A stretch of DNA of 64,000 bases from Petaurus breviceps papuanus (Eukaryota; Chordata; Mammalia; Diprotodontia; Petauridae), in NCBI GenBank assembly GCA_028583685.1, contig JAMXIF010000031.1:3018868-3082867 (forward strand), in the 5' to 3' direction. The translations under genes and the position numbers were made by a program. The notes under the pieces are model-generated. The model worked only from the letters and a program-made list of their open reading frames with translations. It did not search any database and was not told the origin of the DNA. Numbering within the stretch: position 1 is the first letter of the stretch; each line of letters opens with the position of its first letter. Positions 1-10,189 of the stretch are shown one piece after another.

Positions 1-1325
1 TCACTGTGACAATGAGACCATCATACCTCTCATCCCCTGTCCTTGCCTGACAGAGGAGGGCAGTCCCAGGATGTCCCCTTTATGTGGTGCTGGCTACAGT
101 GACCTGCTGTGGGAACACAGGCCCTTGGCTCTGTTGACTCAACACACCACCTGGCATCTCCACCCTTGTCAGGCACCCTGAGCATGTAGTGCTTGGTGAG
201 ACTGAATGAAACCTGCCCATGTGTGAAGAGGGGAGGGGAGAGGGGGGAGGAAGCCAGAGGGGGCCTTCCCCACTGGGATCAAGGTCAGGCCGCTGTTTCT
301 GTCGTCATCACTGAGACTGTTTCTATGGTGCTGTTCTGGGCGTCTCAGCTATTCTCATTCACATCATGCAGAAAGTAACTTCCATGAATTATCTGTCCAT
401 AGTGATTAATTTGTAAAATTCTCTGCAATGGGGAGAGAGGAAGGAATGGGGGAAGCTGTGGACAGCTGGGAAGTGGCAGATGGAAGGGAGTCAAGCATCT
501 CCACACAGGAACAGGCACATCTGTCTTCTCCTTTTAAAGATAATCTGGCTTCTCATAAATCTATGGCAGAAGTGACTGATCCAAGGCCATCCAGTCCATT
601 CCCCCTGTCTCCATGAATGATAGCACCAAACTGTTCTAGCCAGATGAGGGTCCACTTTTGAAGATTATCAAAGAAGGTGATTCCACAGTCCTTTCTGACT
701 ATCAGGTCCCAGTGTTTACAGGTGGGCTACAGATGCACTCACCACCCAAAACACAATGATTATAATCATTAAGACCAGTAGTAGGTCACTCTAGCTGCCT
801 TTCTCTCTCCACATCCTTCCCTTCATCTCCCCTCATGCCTGAACTTCTTTTAACTGGAGGGGAGAGGGAGAGGTAAGAAGCAAGCCTTTGATTCCACAAT
901 GAGAAAAAAGGCTCAACATAAAAATACCATGGTTGGGAGGTTTAGTAAGACTAAATTCTCATTTACCATAAGGTATAGGTGGCTGATACAAGACCCTTTC
1001 CAGAGAGTATATTTTGATAGTGAGGAAGGGGGAAAGTCATAGAAAGAGGATGCTTAGAACATCAGACCTTATTGACTTTACAGATTGTCCCTGAGAAAGG
1101 TCTGGATGGAAGATCATTTTAAATGAGCAGGGGGAGAGGGTGAGATGAAGAAGTTGGGAGAGAGGTAAAAAGTTCCCATAGCTCAGCCCAGCTAAAGGTA
1201 GTTCTATTTACCCTGATATGGTTACTGACCTTTCCATCTAGTCTTCCAGAATCAATGAAAAGAATCTTCTGGGAGACCCTTATGCCTGAACCTCTTCCCT
1301 CTTTAAGTCCCTCCAAGAATCCAGG
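1..1325. other. Unique non-coding sequence
   Basis: I recognise no repeat or gene here. Open frames of 61 to 71 codons on both strands show no domain, codon pattern or splice context and look like chance. A perfect 16-bp palindrome (AATGATTATAATCATT) lies at 755-770. The block could be intronic or intergenic. Confidence 0.5.
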
Positions 1326-1327
1326 TT

Positions 1328-1405
1328 TATTCAATCAACAAACACTTGTTAAGTCCCTACTGTCCATAAAGTAGTGTGTCAGGTACTGAAGGGAAATACG
1401 GTCAG
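1328..1405 (-). mobile_element. L2-type LINE 3' end fragment
   Basis: Read on the minus strand this is the familiar L2 tail: a tract like CTTAACAAGTGTTTGTTGATTGA after a 'tagtaggg-actt' block. On the plus strand it appears as TTCAATCAACAAACACTTG then AAGTCCCTACTG. It is short and diverged. Confidence 0.55.
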
Positions 1406-2150
1406 GTCACCTATCACGCTTGTTTTGAAAAGGTGAATGTGTTCCAGCACAACTGATATATTAGGGAATAATTTGAGTGTCATTTTGCTCACACTCCGTT
1501 TTTTCTTGACAAAGCAGAAAATTGCACCATTCACAAGCTGCAACCCTTCTGATGTCCCCTGTCACAGGCAAACTTCAGGTCTCTGTCAAGGTAAAGCGTC
1601 CTATTTATTGTATGTCTCCTGGTGCAGGAGGAGATGTGGGCAGAGAAGGCCAGGTCTGCACCAGCCTCCCTTCACCTTCCACCTTAGCCTACTTGCCCAT
1701 CTTCCAGGAGACTTTGCCAGCCTGGGCCCTGCAGGAATTCAACAGAGACTGAGCAACAGCCTGAGGCCATGGATGCCACTACTGTTTACTTTAATACTTA
1801 GGTATTTCTTAACCATTTAACATGCATAAGGTTATGCTACTGTTTTTATTAGGTCCTTATCTTTTTTTTTCCTCCTAACCCCATACCCCGCCCCCCACCA
1901 AGCCCTGGGGGTTTTATTGTGCAGTTTTGCATATCAAGGTGTGTTGGGGGAATATGTCGAGTTATAGCAGAACTGACTGTACAGAGAGTAAGATACTATC
2001 CCTGCCCTCCAGGTGCTTATTAGGAATCAAGGGAGATAAAAAACATGCCCAAACACATGTGTGCATACACACACACGTGTGTATATGTAAATGTATATGA
2101 CCCCCAGTTACTTGGGCTTTGACTCAACTCAGCTGTCTGTCAATTCTTAC
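1406..2150. other. Mostly unique non-coding sequence with short CA/TG tracts
   Basis: No gene is recognised. The 127-codon plus-strand frame at 1437-1820 overlaps another open frame in a second phase and has no recognisable domain. Alternating CA/TG and TA stretches occupy about 2050-2100. The 'ctatccctgccctcc' text near 2000 may be a scrap of reverse L2. Confidence 0.4.
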
Positions 2151-2154
2151 ATAA

Positions 2155-2430
2155 GGCTTTTCCTCCCTTCCAGAATACCTTGCATTTATGTTGTATGTTT
2201 TATATATATACTTCTATGTGCATACTTTCTTCCCTGGCAGAATACAAGCTCCTTGAGGGCAGGGACCATTAGATTCTTTTTGTCTCTGTATCCCTAGTTC
2301 CTGATAAGCAGTAGTTGCTCAGTAATCACCGTAATAGTGGCTAGGTTAAAGGGTTTGAAAGGAAGTCTTTCAAAAGGCAGCTGATGCTTAATAAATGCTT
2401 AGTTACTGCTTGGTGATTGATTATGGGGCG
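2155..2430 (+). mobile_element. L2-type LINE 3' end, plus strand
   Basis: The diagnostic L2 tail is readable: AGAATACAAGCTCCTTGAGG, then GTCTCTGTATCCCTAG, then TGCTTAATAAATGCTTAG and a GATTGATT end. About 60 bases of unrelated sequence separate the last two blocks, so the copy is interrupted or strongly diverged. Confidence 0.6.
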
Positions 2431-2451
2431 GGATGAGGCAGAGGGAAGAGT

Positions 2452-2475
2452 TGAGGACACACACACACACACATA
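2452..2475. repeat. Short (CA)n microsatellite
   Basis: A run of CA dinucleotides follows GGACACACAC and continues into ATATGTG. Confidence 0.8.
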
Positions 2476-2479
2476 TGTG

Positions 2480-3400
2480 CAGTATACAGCAGCAAAAGTC
2501 CAGTGTCATGTAAGTGCCTCAAGTAACATGTTGTCTGAGTTCAGACAAAGGAGAAATCATTTCTGTTGGGGCTGACCAGGGGAGGCTTCATGGAAAACAG
2601 TGACATGTAAGCCGTGTCTGGAAGAAGAGGCAGGACTTCTATAGGCAGGACACAGGTGTGGGGCTCAGCTAAGTGCTCTGGCAGCAAAGGTTTCTCCTTT
2701 TACCCCCATGGTCCCAGAGATGTAGAAAGAACCACAAAGGCAGAGATCCAATTTCACTGGAGACCCCTGATGAATGAATGAACAGAGCTGCCTTTGCTGA
2801 GTAGGGGGACAGGAAAAGGCACTGAGAGCCTTCCAAGCCCTGCCACCTGGTAGAATCGTCACACGTGCTTCTGCTCCCCTTTGTCCCCTCCCTACCCTGA
2901 GGCAGCAGCTGCCTGCCCCACCAGGGACTTCCTCAGGATGGGGGTGGAGGTTGGGAGGAGAGGAAGGGAGGAAGTGCAGCACCAGAGGAGGCTAACGGAA
3001 GGGCTAAGGGAAATTCTGCCAAGGGGAGGCCCCAAGCAGCAGAGCTGGGCCCTCAGGAGAGTCACTTCATGTCTCTGTGTCTGAACACAAGGGGTGTGGG
3101 GGGGAGGGGGAGCAGGGGAAGAGGTTAGCATCAGACCTTCCCAAAGGTTTTCTTCCAGTTTTAACATTCCATGGAACTCTATGGCCTTCACAGGATGGCT
3201 TCAATGAACCCTAACCTTGAAATCTCCTTCAGGACAGGAGCTGCTATAACTAGATGCTTTTGACTATGAGTATGCACATATGCATGCATGTAAGAATAGC
3301 TCTCTCTACAGACAGATACACACAATGTATATGTGGAAATGCTTACATATATATGAGTGTGTTTATATATGCATGGAATTGAAATCCTTTCATAAGTGTC
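2480..3400. other. Unique, GC-richer non-coding block
   Basis: Purine-rich tracts such as GGGGTGTGGGGGGGAGGGGG around 3090 give several overlapping open frames on both strands (99 and 105 codons on minus). None shows a domain. TA/TG alternating sequence lies at about 3270-3360. No repeat family is recognised with confidence. Confidence 0.4.
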
Positions 3401-3562
3401 TTTTTTTTTTCTTTTGGAGGGGGAAGAGCAAGGCAATTGGGGTTAAGTGACTTGCCCAAGGTAACACGGCTGGTAAGTGTTAAGTGTCTGAGACCGGATT
3501 TGAACTGAGGTCCTCCTGACTCCAGGGCCTGTGCTCTATTCACTATGCCACCTAGCCACCCC
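3401..3562 (-). mobile_element. Short A-tailed tRNA-derived marsupial SINE
   Basis: On plus it opens with a T10 tract (the SINE A tail), then GGCAATTGGGGTTAAGTGAC and TTGAACTGAGGTCCTCCTGA, and closes with CCACCTAGCCACCCC, the complement of the GGGGTGGCTAGGTGG head. The promoter A-box-like and B-box-like parts are in the head. It is full length at about 160 bp. Flanks resemble each other (ATAAGTGTCT and ATAAATATTCT), a likely decayed target duplication. Family name WSINE/WALLSI-like is from memory. Confidence 0.85.
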
Positions 3563-3672
3563 TGATAAATATTCTCTTTCAATAGCCCTAAGAAAGGCTG
3601 CTGAGTTTGGGTGGCATTGGTGGGAATGCCACCACTATAATGATTTTAGATTTAGTTTTAGGCATCATTAAA

Positions 3673-3880
3673 TAGGGCACCTTCCTGAGTTCAAATCTGG
3701 TTTCAGACACTTCCTGGCTATGTGACCCTGGGTAAGTCACTTAATCTTGTTTGTCTCAAGTTTCCTCATCTGTAAAAGGAGCTGGAGAAGGAAATGGCAA
3801 ACCACTCCAGATCTTTGCCAAGAAAACCCCAAATGGGATTATGGAGAGTTGGACACAACTGAAAAGACATCATTACATGA
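3673..3880 (+). mobile_element. Long-form marsupial tRNA SINE, 5' truncated
   Basis: It starts inside the tRNA-like head (CTGAGTTCAAATCTGGTTTC), runs through TTTCCTCATCTGTAAAAGG and the long-form 3' block AAATGGCAAACCACTCCAGA ... AAGAAAACCCCAAATGGG, and ends near GGACACAACTGAAAAG. This 3' half separates it from the short A-tailed SINE. Confidence 0.85.
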
Positions 3881-3907
3881 TTTTGAGCCTGTTCTTATAA
3901 CCTTCAT

Positions 3908-3982
3908 TTGTATGTTGGAGGCAGGACTTTGAACCTACGCCTTCTTAACTTTGAGGCTGGCTCTCTATCCACTATACCTCTC
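3908..3982 (-). mobile_element. SINE head fragment, minus strand
   Basis: TTGAACCTACGCCTTCTTAA followed by CTCTCTATCCACTATACC is the complement of a SINE tRNA-like head. Only this part is present. Confidence 0.55.
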
Positions 3983-4250
3983 ATGTATATGAAAGAACTT
4001 TCAAAAATATAAAGAATTATGCAACCTACTAAAAATCCACCTCTCTTCCCTAAATCTAAACCTCCTTTAAACTTTCCCTATTTCTGTTAAACAAAGTACC
4101 AACCTTTCAATTTCCAAAAACCTCAGTGATCCACGACAATTCACCCTCCTTCATCCCCCTCAATATCTAATCATTTGTCAAGTTTTATTTATTCTTTTAT
4201 CTCACATTCTCACATGCACACAGCTGTTATCCTGGTTTCTCACCTCTCAT

Positions 4251-4412
4251 CAGCAATTCTCAGAGTGTAGTTGGGTACCTCTAGGGAGTATAATAATACT
4301 TGGACACCTTAATTTCTAAACATTGATAGATATGACCTATAAACAAAAGCTTTTTGAAAGGTACTTAATAATTTAAGAGTATAAAGGTGTCCTAAGACCA
4401 AAAACCTATTAA
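4251..4412. mobile_element. Possible hAT/MER5-like DNA transposon fragment
   Basis: The left end CAGCAATTCTCAGAGTGTAG resembles the CAGTGGTTCTCAAAGTGTGG start of Charlie/MER5 elements. The right part GTCCTAAGACCAAAAA fits the matching inner end. No clear 8-bp duplication is visible, so the call is weak. Confidence 0.4.
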
Positions 4413-4711
4413 CATTTTATTACAAAAACTTCCTATTTGGTCTCCTTGCTTCCAGGTTCTCCTTTTTAAAAATTCATCCTCCACACAGCTACCAAAATAA
4501 TTTTCCTGAAGCACAAATCTTATCCCTTTGTCAAGAATCTTCATTGGCTCCCTGTCACCTTTGGGATAAAGTATAAGCTCCTCAGCTTGGTGTTTTAAAG
4601 GCCCACTTTCACCTCCAGCCCCGCAATCTGACTTTGGCCTCTTTTTCCCGACTGATTTCAGAGCACTCCCCTTCTGCCACTCTACATGCCAATAAAATGG
4701 CTTGCCAGCTG

Positions 4712-4872
4712 TTTTTTTTTTTTTTTGCTTTTTAGAGGGCAATTGGGGTTAAGTGACTTGCCCAAGATCACACTGCTAGTTTTTGTGTTAAGTGTCTGAG
4801 GCCAGATTTGAACTCAGTTCCTCCTGACTCCAGGGCCGGTGCTCTATTCACTGCACCACGTAGCCGCCCCAC
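4712..4872 (-). mobile_element. Short A-tailed SINE inserted in L2
   Basis: The plus strand shows a T tail, GCTTTTTAGAGGGCAATTGG, the B-box region and CCACGTAGCCGCCCC. A 9-bp target duplication TGCCAGCTG flanks it (4703-4711 and 4873-4881). The middle reads CTAGTTTTTGTGTTAAGTG, the 'ACACAAAAACTAG' subtype on the SINE strand. Confidence 0.9.
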
Positions 4873-4942
4873 TGCCAGCTGTTTCTTGAACTTGGCATTC
4901 ATTTCTTTCCTTTACCTCTACCTTTTAAAATCCTTAGCTTCC

Positions 4943-5710
4943 CAATTTGGAACTATGCCCAAAGGGCTATAAAACTGTGCATGCCTTTTGATCCAGCAAT
5001 GCCACTTCTAGGTCTATATCCCAAAGAGATAATAACAAAGGGTAAAGGACCGACCCCATGTACAAAAATATTCATGGCAGCTCTTTTTGTGGTGGCAAAA
5101 AATTGGAAACTGAGGGTATGCCTATCCATTGGGGAACGTCTCAACAAGTTGCGGTAAGTGAATGTAATGGAATATACTAATGTTCTATAAGAATGATGAG
5201 CAGGTAGATTCCAGAAAAACCTGGAAAGACTTATATGAACTGATGCTGAATGAAATGAGCAGAACCAGGAGAACATAACATTGTACACAGTAACAGCAAC
5301 AATGTGTGATAAACAGCTTTGATAGACTTAGCTCTTCTCAGCAATACAATGACCTAAGACAATTCTAAAAGACTCATGATGGAAAATTTTATTCACATGC
5401 AAAGAAAAAACTATGGAGTCTGAATGTAGATCAAAGTCTACTATTTTCTCTTTTGTTGGTTTTTTTTTTTTTTTTGTTTTTTTTTTTTTTTTTTTTGGTT
5501 TTCTCTTTCTCATGGTTTTTCTCTTTTCTTCTGATTCTTCTTTCACAACATGACTAATATGGAAATATGTTAGAGATGATTGTACATGTATAGCCAATAT
5601 CAGATTGAATGCCATCTGGGGGAGGGAAAAATTTGGAACTCAAAATCTTATAAAATGTTGAAACTCAAAACAAATTTAAGAAAAGAAGTAAAAGAATTAA
5701 AAAAAAAAAG
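4943..5710 (+). mobile_element. 5'-truncated L1 with perfect target duplication
   Basis: It begins in the end of ORF2 (CCTTTTGATCCAGCAATGCC, CAAAGAGATAATAACAAAGG, TTTTTGTGGTGGCAAAAAAT, CTGAATGAAATGAGCAGAAC) and runs into a T-rich 3' UTR, then CTTTCACAACATGACTAATA, and an A tail at about 5700. Identical 14-bp duplications AATCCTTAGCTTCC lie at 4929-4942 and 5711-5724. About 770 bp long, with no ORF1 and no reverse-transcriptase domain. The intact duplication suggests it is among the younger LINE insertions here. Confidence 0.93.
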
Positions 5711-5740
5711 AATCCTTAGCTTCCTTCAAGGCTCAGTTTA

Positions 5741-6090
5741 GTCAGTCAATCAACAAGCATTTATTAAGTACTTACTGTATATCAGGTACTATGCCAAGCA
5801 CTGGGGTTACAAAAGAAGGCAAAAATGTGATCCTTGCTCTCAAGGAGTTCACATTCTAGTGGGGGAGACAACACTCAAATGTCTATATGCGTACAAGAGA
5901 AATACAGACTACATGGAAGGTATTCTCAGAGGGAAGGCACTAGCCGTGGGAAAAGCTTCCTGGAGGAGGTGGGATGTGAGGTGACTTCTGGAGGAAGGCC
6001 AGGTGAGCCAGGAGGCAAAGGTGAGGAGAAAGGGATTCCAGGTAGAGGGACCCACCTGTACAAAGGCATGGAGGCGAGAGACTGAATGAT
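5741..6090 (-). mobile_element. L2 LINE 3' part, reverse, inserted in the plus-strand L2
   Basis: On plus it starts with the reversed tail GTCAGTCAATCAACAAGCAT, then CCAAGCACTGGGGTTACAAA, CTCAAGGAGTTCACATTCTA and GGGAGACAACACTC, and continues through GCTTCCTGGAGGAGGTGGGA to ACAAAGGCATGGAGGCGA. Both sides are plus-strand L2 text. Ends are approximate. Confidence 0.75.
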
Positions 6091-6339
6091 AAACAAGTTA
6101 CCTTCTCTATGAAACCTTTCCTGAGCCTCCCAGTTATTAGAGTTCTCTCCCTCCTCAAATTATTATACTGATTTATCTGTTTATATGTCAGATTCCCCCA
6201 GCAGAATGTAAGTGACTTGAGAGTAGGAACTATTTCTCATTTCTGTCTAACCTTAGTGCCTAGCAAAGAACCTTGCACCCAGTAGGCACTACAACTATTT
6301 GCATGCTAAACTGAATGACCAATACAAAGTATGAGATGA

Positions 6340-6860
6340 ATTTGCTAAAGATGTCCTAGGAATCAGCCTCCTAGCATGGGGCTTGGTGGCACCCCGAATT
6401 TTATTCCTAGGGAGCGGTCATGGACGAGGCTGCCACTAGGCCAACCCTGCCCACCATCTGATCCCAGCCCTGAAGGGTATGAGAAAGGGAAGTATTCCAT
6501 TCCAGAGAGACATTTATAGCCCTTTCCCTTCCTGTACTCCAGTTTCTCTTGTTATCTGAGCAGCTCTGGATTACTGGAGAAAGCAACAATGACATCTGTA
6601 CAATATCAGGTCCTCCAGGAAGCCTGGCTACCTTGTGGCTATACCCACTGGTGCCATGATCATGAGCCCTCTGACACGGCACGTAATTTACCAGATTGGT
6701 GGGAGGGAGAACAGTGGTTCTGGGCAAGGACCCACTGTCTCCAGGAAGCCTCCAGGGTAGAGAGATGCTGAAATCACAATGGTAGTCACTTGTTCATCTG
6801 TTTCTGCCTTGCTCCAACCAGTTTATGGGCTCCCCCCAGTTCCTTTACAAATTTGTAAAG
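6340..6860. other. Unique non-coding sequence
   Basis: No repeat is recognised. A 106-codon minus-strand frame and a 60-codon plus-strand frame overlap here and show no domain. Confidence 0.4.
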
Positions 6861-6877
6861 TAAATGAAACTTGTTTT

Positions 6878-6951
6878 AAGTGCTAATATATATATATATA
6901 ACATATATACATATAAAAAGTGCTAATATATAATATACAAGTGCTAATATA

Positions 6952-6967
<16 letters not shown>
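6878..6967. repeat. AT microsatellite with a repeated TGCTAATATATA unit
   Basis: The unit AAGTGCTAATATATA occurs three times, separated by (TA)n tracts. The block abuts the T tail of the next SINE, so the SINE may have inserted into it. Confidence 0.8.
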
Positions 6968-6982
<15 letters not shown>

Positions 6983-7141
6983 GCTTTTGCTTTTTGGATG
7001 GGGGAAGGCAGGGCAATTGGGTTTAAGTGACTTGCCCAAGGTCACACAGCTAGTAAGTGTTAAGTGTCTGAAGCCAAATTTGAACTCAGGTCCTCTGACT
7101 CTAGGGCTGGTGCTCTACTCACTGTACCACCTAACCACCCC
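6968..7141 (-). mobile_element. Short A-tailed SINE
   Basis: T tail, GCTTTTTGGATGGGGGAAGG, GACTTGCCCAAGGTCACACA, CTAGTAAGTGTTAAGTGTCT and the closing CCACCTAACCACCCC. Full length, 'ACTTACTAG' subtype. Confidence 0.88.
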
Positions 7142-7300
7142 TGGCCTTCGAACATTTATTTGCATTTAGCCACATTATTTTTCCCCTTGATCTTGACATC
7201 TCATGTTCTTACATGACTCTGAGTCTCTCCTGCAGGTGAAAAATATAAAAAACATTAAAATGTCCTTTCTGAAGAGTTTCCATCTCCTAGACAGGCTTGC

Positions 7301-7438
7301 CTTTTTCTTTTTGGAGGTAATTGGGGTTAATGACTTGTCCAGGGTCACACAGCTAGAAAGTATCTGAGGATGGATTTGAGCTTAGATCCTCCTGACTTTA
7401 GAGCTAGTGTTCTATCCACTACATCATCTAGCTGCCTT
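7301..7438 (-). mobile_element. Diverged short SINE
   Basis: CTTTTTCTTTTTGGAGG, ATTGGGGTTAATGACTTG, TCACACAGCTAGAAAG, TTTGAGCTTAGATCCTCCTG and CATCATCTAGCTGCC match the short SINE with small internal deletions. It is more eroded than its neighbours. Confidence 0.75.
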
Positions 7439-7559
7439 AAGGTTTATATTTTTAAAAAGAAGACTTATAAAGGCAATGCTTAACCTCAAGAAAAAAATTT
7501 CCAATGGCCAAATGCCTCCAGTCTTCCCAATGTTCCCAAGGCTATGAAATTTGCCTTAT

Positions 7560-8117
7560 AATTACCTCATTCTAGGTCTTCCTACCTCCAGTGTATACCT
7601 GCTTCAGTTGTCTACACTGTTGTCACAAAAATCTTCCCAATACAAAATGGTAATCTTTTCACTCCCTCTGCAGGGAAAAAAAAAACCTTCAGTGGCTCCC
7701 CATTGTCCAATTCAAGTAAGGTCCAAAGTTCTGAAATTCAAGGCTTTGCATAACCTTGTCCTGGCTTAACTTTGTTAACTTAACTTAACACTAAATTAAA
7801 GTGTTAGCTATGTTCTCAACATCACTTTGAGTTCACAATTCCATACATTTACTCATGCCATTCTCTACCAGTAGGATGCCCTTCTCTTGTCTCCCTTGTT
7901 GAAATCCTACCCAAGTTTCAAGGTCCATTGCAAATGTTACCTATTCTATGAAATCCTTCCCTGATTTCTTTGGTTAGAAGTAATCTCTCCTCTAAATTTT
8001 CATGACATGAACCTTTCTCATATGCTTCCTACAATCTATTTTGTATTAGAGTTATTTAATAATTTCCTATCTCCCCCACTAGGCTGTAAGCTACTTATCT
8101 TTCTCTTTATATCCTAC
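7560..8117 (+). mobile_element. L2-type LINE, 3' part
   Basis: L2 landmarks run in order: CTTCAGTGGCTCCCCATTGT, GTCCAAAGTTCTGAAATTCA, CATTCTCTACCAGTAGGATG, AAATCCTTCCCTGATTTC and CCCCCACTAGGCTGTAAGCT. The open frame at 7551-7769 is a remnant of the C-terminal region with no useful domain left. Confidence 0.7.
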
Positions 8118-8212
8118 AAAATCGGAATTGGAAGGTACCCCAGAGGCCATTTAGTCCAACCTGTAACTGACCCTGAATCCTCTATACAATATCAATAATC
8201 AGACCATATCTA
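8118..8212 (-). mobile_element. L3/CR1-type LINE 3' fragment
   Basis: CAGAGGCCATTTAGTCCAAC and GACCCTGAATCCTCTATACA match the reversed 3' end of L3/CR1 elements (ATCTAGTCCAACCC ... AATCCCCTCTACAATAT). Confidence 0.55.
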
Positions 8213-8214
8213 GG

Positions 8215-8980
8215 AGATAGAAAAAAATTTGGTAGGATCTATTCTTTTGCTATTTTTCAAGCAGTATATGTAATACTGGAATTGATTGTTCTTTGAATGT
8301 TTGATAGAATTCACTTGTGAATTCATCCTGTCCTGGAATTTTTGTTACTGTTGTTGTTGTAAATTAATTTGTAGCTTGTTCAATTTCTTCCTATGAAGAA
8401 ATTCTATTTTGTGTTCTATTAATTTAGGTATTTTCTATTTTTGTAAATATTCATTTATTTCATACAATCTGTCAGTTTGATTGGCACATACTAATATTCT
8501 TTTCTCTTCATTTGTTGTAAACCCTCTTTTTAAATTTTTGATCATGGCAATTTGGTTTTCCAGCTTTCTTCTTTTTAATAAATCTGCTGATAGTTTATTT
8601 TATTGTCCTTTCCTCCAAAAAAGACAGTTCCTGGTTTTATTTATTAGTTCAATGACATTATTTTTCTTTAAATTAAAAAAAATTTTTTTTTGTTTTTTGG
8701 AGAGGGGAAGGTAGGGCAATTGGGGTTAAGTGACTTGCCCAAGGTCACAGGGCTAGTTTTGTGTTAAGTGTGTGAGGTCAAATTTGAACTCAGGTCCTCC
8801 TGACTCCAGGGCAGGTGCCCTATTCACTACGCCACCTAGCTGCCCCTCAATGATATTGTTGATACAATTTTGCTTGTCTCTTCCTTAATTTTCAGGATTT
8901 CTATTTTAGCGTTTAATTGAAACTTTAAAAAGTGTTGGTTGTCTAATATTTTTAGCTGCAGTCCCAATTCATAGATCTAT
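8215..8980 (-). mobile_element. L1 ORF2 fragment in reverse orientation
   Basis: The T-rich plus strand is reversed L1 ORF2: TTCATCCTGTCCTGGAATTT, GTAGCTTGTTCAATTTCTTC, CAGTTCCTGGTTTTATTTAT. It is interrupted by a SINE at 8660-8846. A sense-orientation L1 3' end follows at once (8985-9560), an arrangement expected from twin priming. Confidence 0.75.
8660..8846 (-). mobile_element. Short A-tailed SINE inserted in L1
   Basis: The T tail, GGGCAATTGGGGTTAAGTGA, CTAGTTTTGTGTTAAGTG and CCACCTAGCTGCCCC are present. The duplication TCAATGACATT (8649-8659) matches TCAATGATATT (8847-8857) with one change. 'ACACAAAACTAG' subtype. Confidence 0.92.
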
Positions 8981-8984
8981 TCTT

Positions 8985-9560
8985 TTTTGTTGTTGTTAAT
9001 AAAAATGTTCATCAATTGAGTAATGGCTGAATGAGTTGTGGCACACAAACATGATGGAATATTATGATTTCAAAAAGACCTAGACTTATATGAACCAATG
9101 AGAAGTGAGGCAGAATCAGAAGAATAATTTATATGTAAAATCAGTATCAAAATAACGAACAAATTTGAAGATTTTTATAAGCTGATGAAGAATGAAATGA
9201 GCGGGGCCAGGAGAACAATGTATATAACAACAGCAGCATTATAAAGACAAACAACTTTGAAATCCATTAGAACTATGATCACTACAGTGACAGTGACTAC
9301 CCATGATTCCAGAGGACTGATGACAAAACATATTATCCACCTCTCAGCGAAGAGGTGATAAATTCAGGGTACAAAATGAGATACTCATATTTCTGTATAT
9401 AGTCAATAAGGAAAAGAAAAAAAAATTTTTTTTGCTTGACCACGAATATTTGTTACGAGGAATCTGGTTTTCTTTTCTCTTTTTCTTTTCCAATGGAGTG
9501 GGGTTTGTTTGGAAAAGAAAATAGATTTCTATTAATTAAAAAACATAATTAAAAAGATGA
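8985..9560 (+). mobile_element. L1 3' end, sense orientation
   Basis: TGTTCATCAATTGAGTAATG, GATGGAATATTATGATTTC, GAATGAAATGAGCGGGGCCA and TTGCTTGACCACGAATATTT belong to the ORF2 end and 3' UTR of a marsupial L1 subfamily other than that at 4943. It ends in an A-rich tail near 9560. Confidence 0.75.
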
Positions 9561-9599
9561 GGGTGCTACAGAGGTGGAATGTTGTACTTTTAAAAACAA

Positions 9600-9650
9600 C
9601 CACAACTAGTATATACATATATAATATTTATATATGTATATATATATCAT
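9600..9650. repeat. (TA)n-rich tract
   Basis: Alternating TATA/ACATATATA lies directly before a THER1 copy. Confidence 0.7.
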
Positions 9651-9654
9651 ACAC

Positions 9655-9886
9655 ATACCAGGCACATGTTAAGTGCTTTACAAACATTCTCTCACTTGAT
9701 CCTCACAACAACCTTGGAAAGTAAGTCTTATTATTATCCCCCCTTTACAGTTGAGGAAACTGAGGCAAGCAGAAGTTATTTACTCAAGGTCACATAACTA
9801 ACAACTATCTGGGGCAGGATTTGAACTGGGGTCTTCCTGATTCCAGGACCAGCACTCCACTCACTGTGCCACGTAGCTGCCTTTTA
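9655..9886 (-). mobile_element. THER1/MIR-family SINE
   Basis: The reversed MIR-type layout is clear: CAGGCACATGTTAAGTGCTT, CTTGATCCTCACAACAACCT, TTATTATTATCCCC, TTGAGGAAACTGAGGCAAG, GGTCACATAACTAAC and GTGCCACGTAGCTGCC. Confidence 0.85.
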
Positions 9887-10029
9887 GATGAGATCACTAT
9901 ATTACTAATTCATGGGGACAATCTATAAATGTAGTGTAAAAACAAAACCCATCAATAATAAAAATCACTGGGATTATCCAGCCTTGACTGGAAAACCTCT
10001 GTTAAGCAGGACCCTATTACCTCTGAGGC

Positions 10030-10132
10030 AGCTTGGTTCACTTGTTTTTCTTTCCTAATCCTAGTACCTAGGACAGTGTTTTTCACACAGTAGGCATTTA
10101 ATGCATAATTGCTGAATCAAACTGAATTTTGG
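10030..10132 (+). mobile_element. L2-type LINE 3' tail
   Basis: CCTAGTACCTAGGACAGTGT, CACACAGTAGGCATTTAATG and TTGCTGAATCAAACTGAA form a short L2 tail. A poly-A tract of about 20 lies at 10163-10182. Confidence 0.6.
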
Positions 10133-10189
10133 GTTGCTTTAATTGTTAGGAAGGCCTTAACCTAAAAAAAAAAAAAAAAAAACAGGTGG

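Larger units (their letters stand above)
4421..6335 (+). mobile_element. L2 LINE 3' part, split by three insertions
   Basis: Pieces at 4421-4711, 4873-4942, 5725-5740 and about 6092-6335 read in order along L2: CACACAGCTACCAAAATAAT, CTTCATTGGCTCCCTGTCAC, TCCTTCAAGGCTCAGTTTA, GAAACCTTTCCTGAGCCTCC, then the tail AGAATGTAAGTGACTTGAGA and TTAGTGCCTAGCAAAG. Between the pieces sit a SINE, an L1 and a reverse L2. It codes only for the eroded C-terminal part of the L2 protein. Confidence 0.85.

Noticed and set aside
752-772. 16-bp palindrome AATGATTATAATCATT
   Set aside because: It is short and AT-rich, and palindromes of this kind are not surprising in 64 kb.
5328-5615. 95-codon Lys-rich minus frame
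   Set aside because: It is the reversed T-rich 3' UTR of the L1 at 4943-5710.
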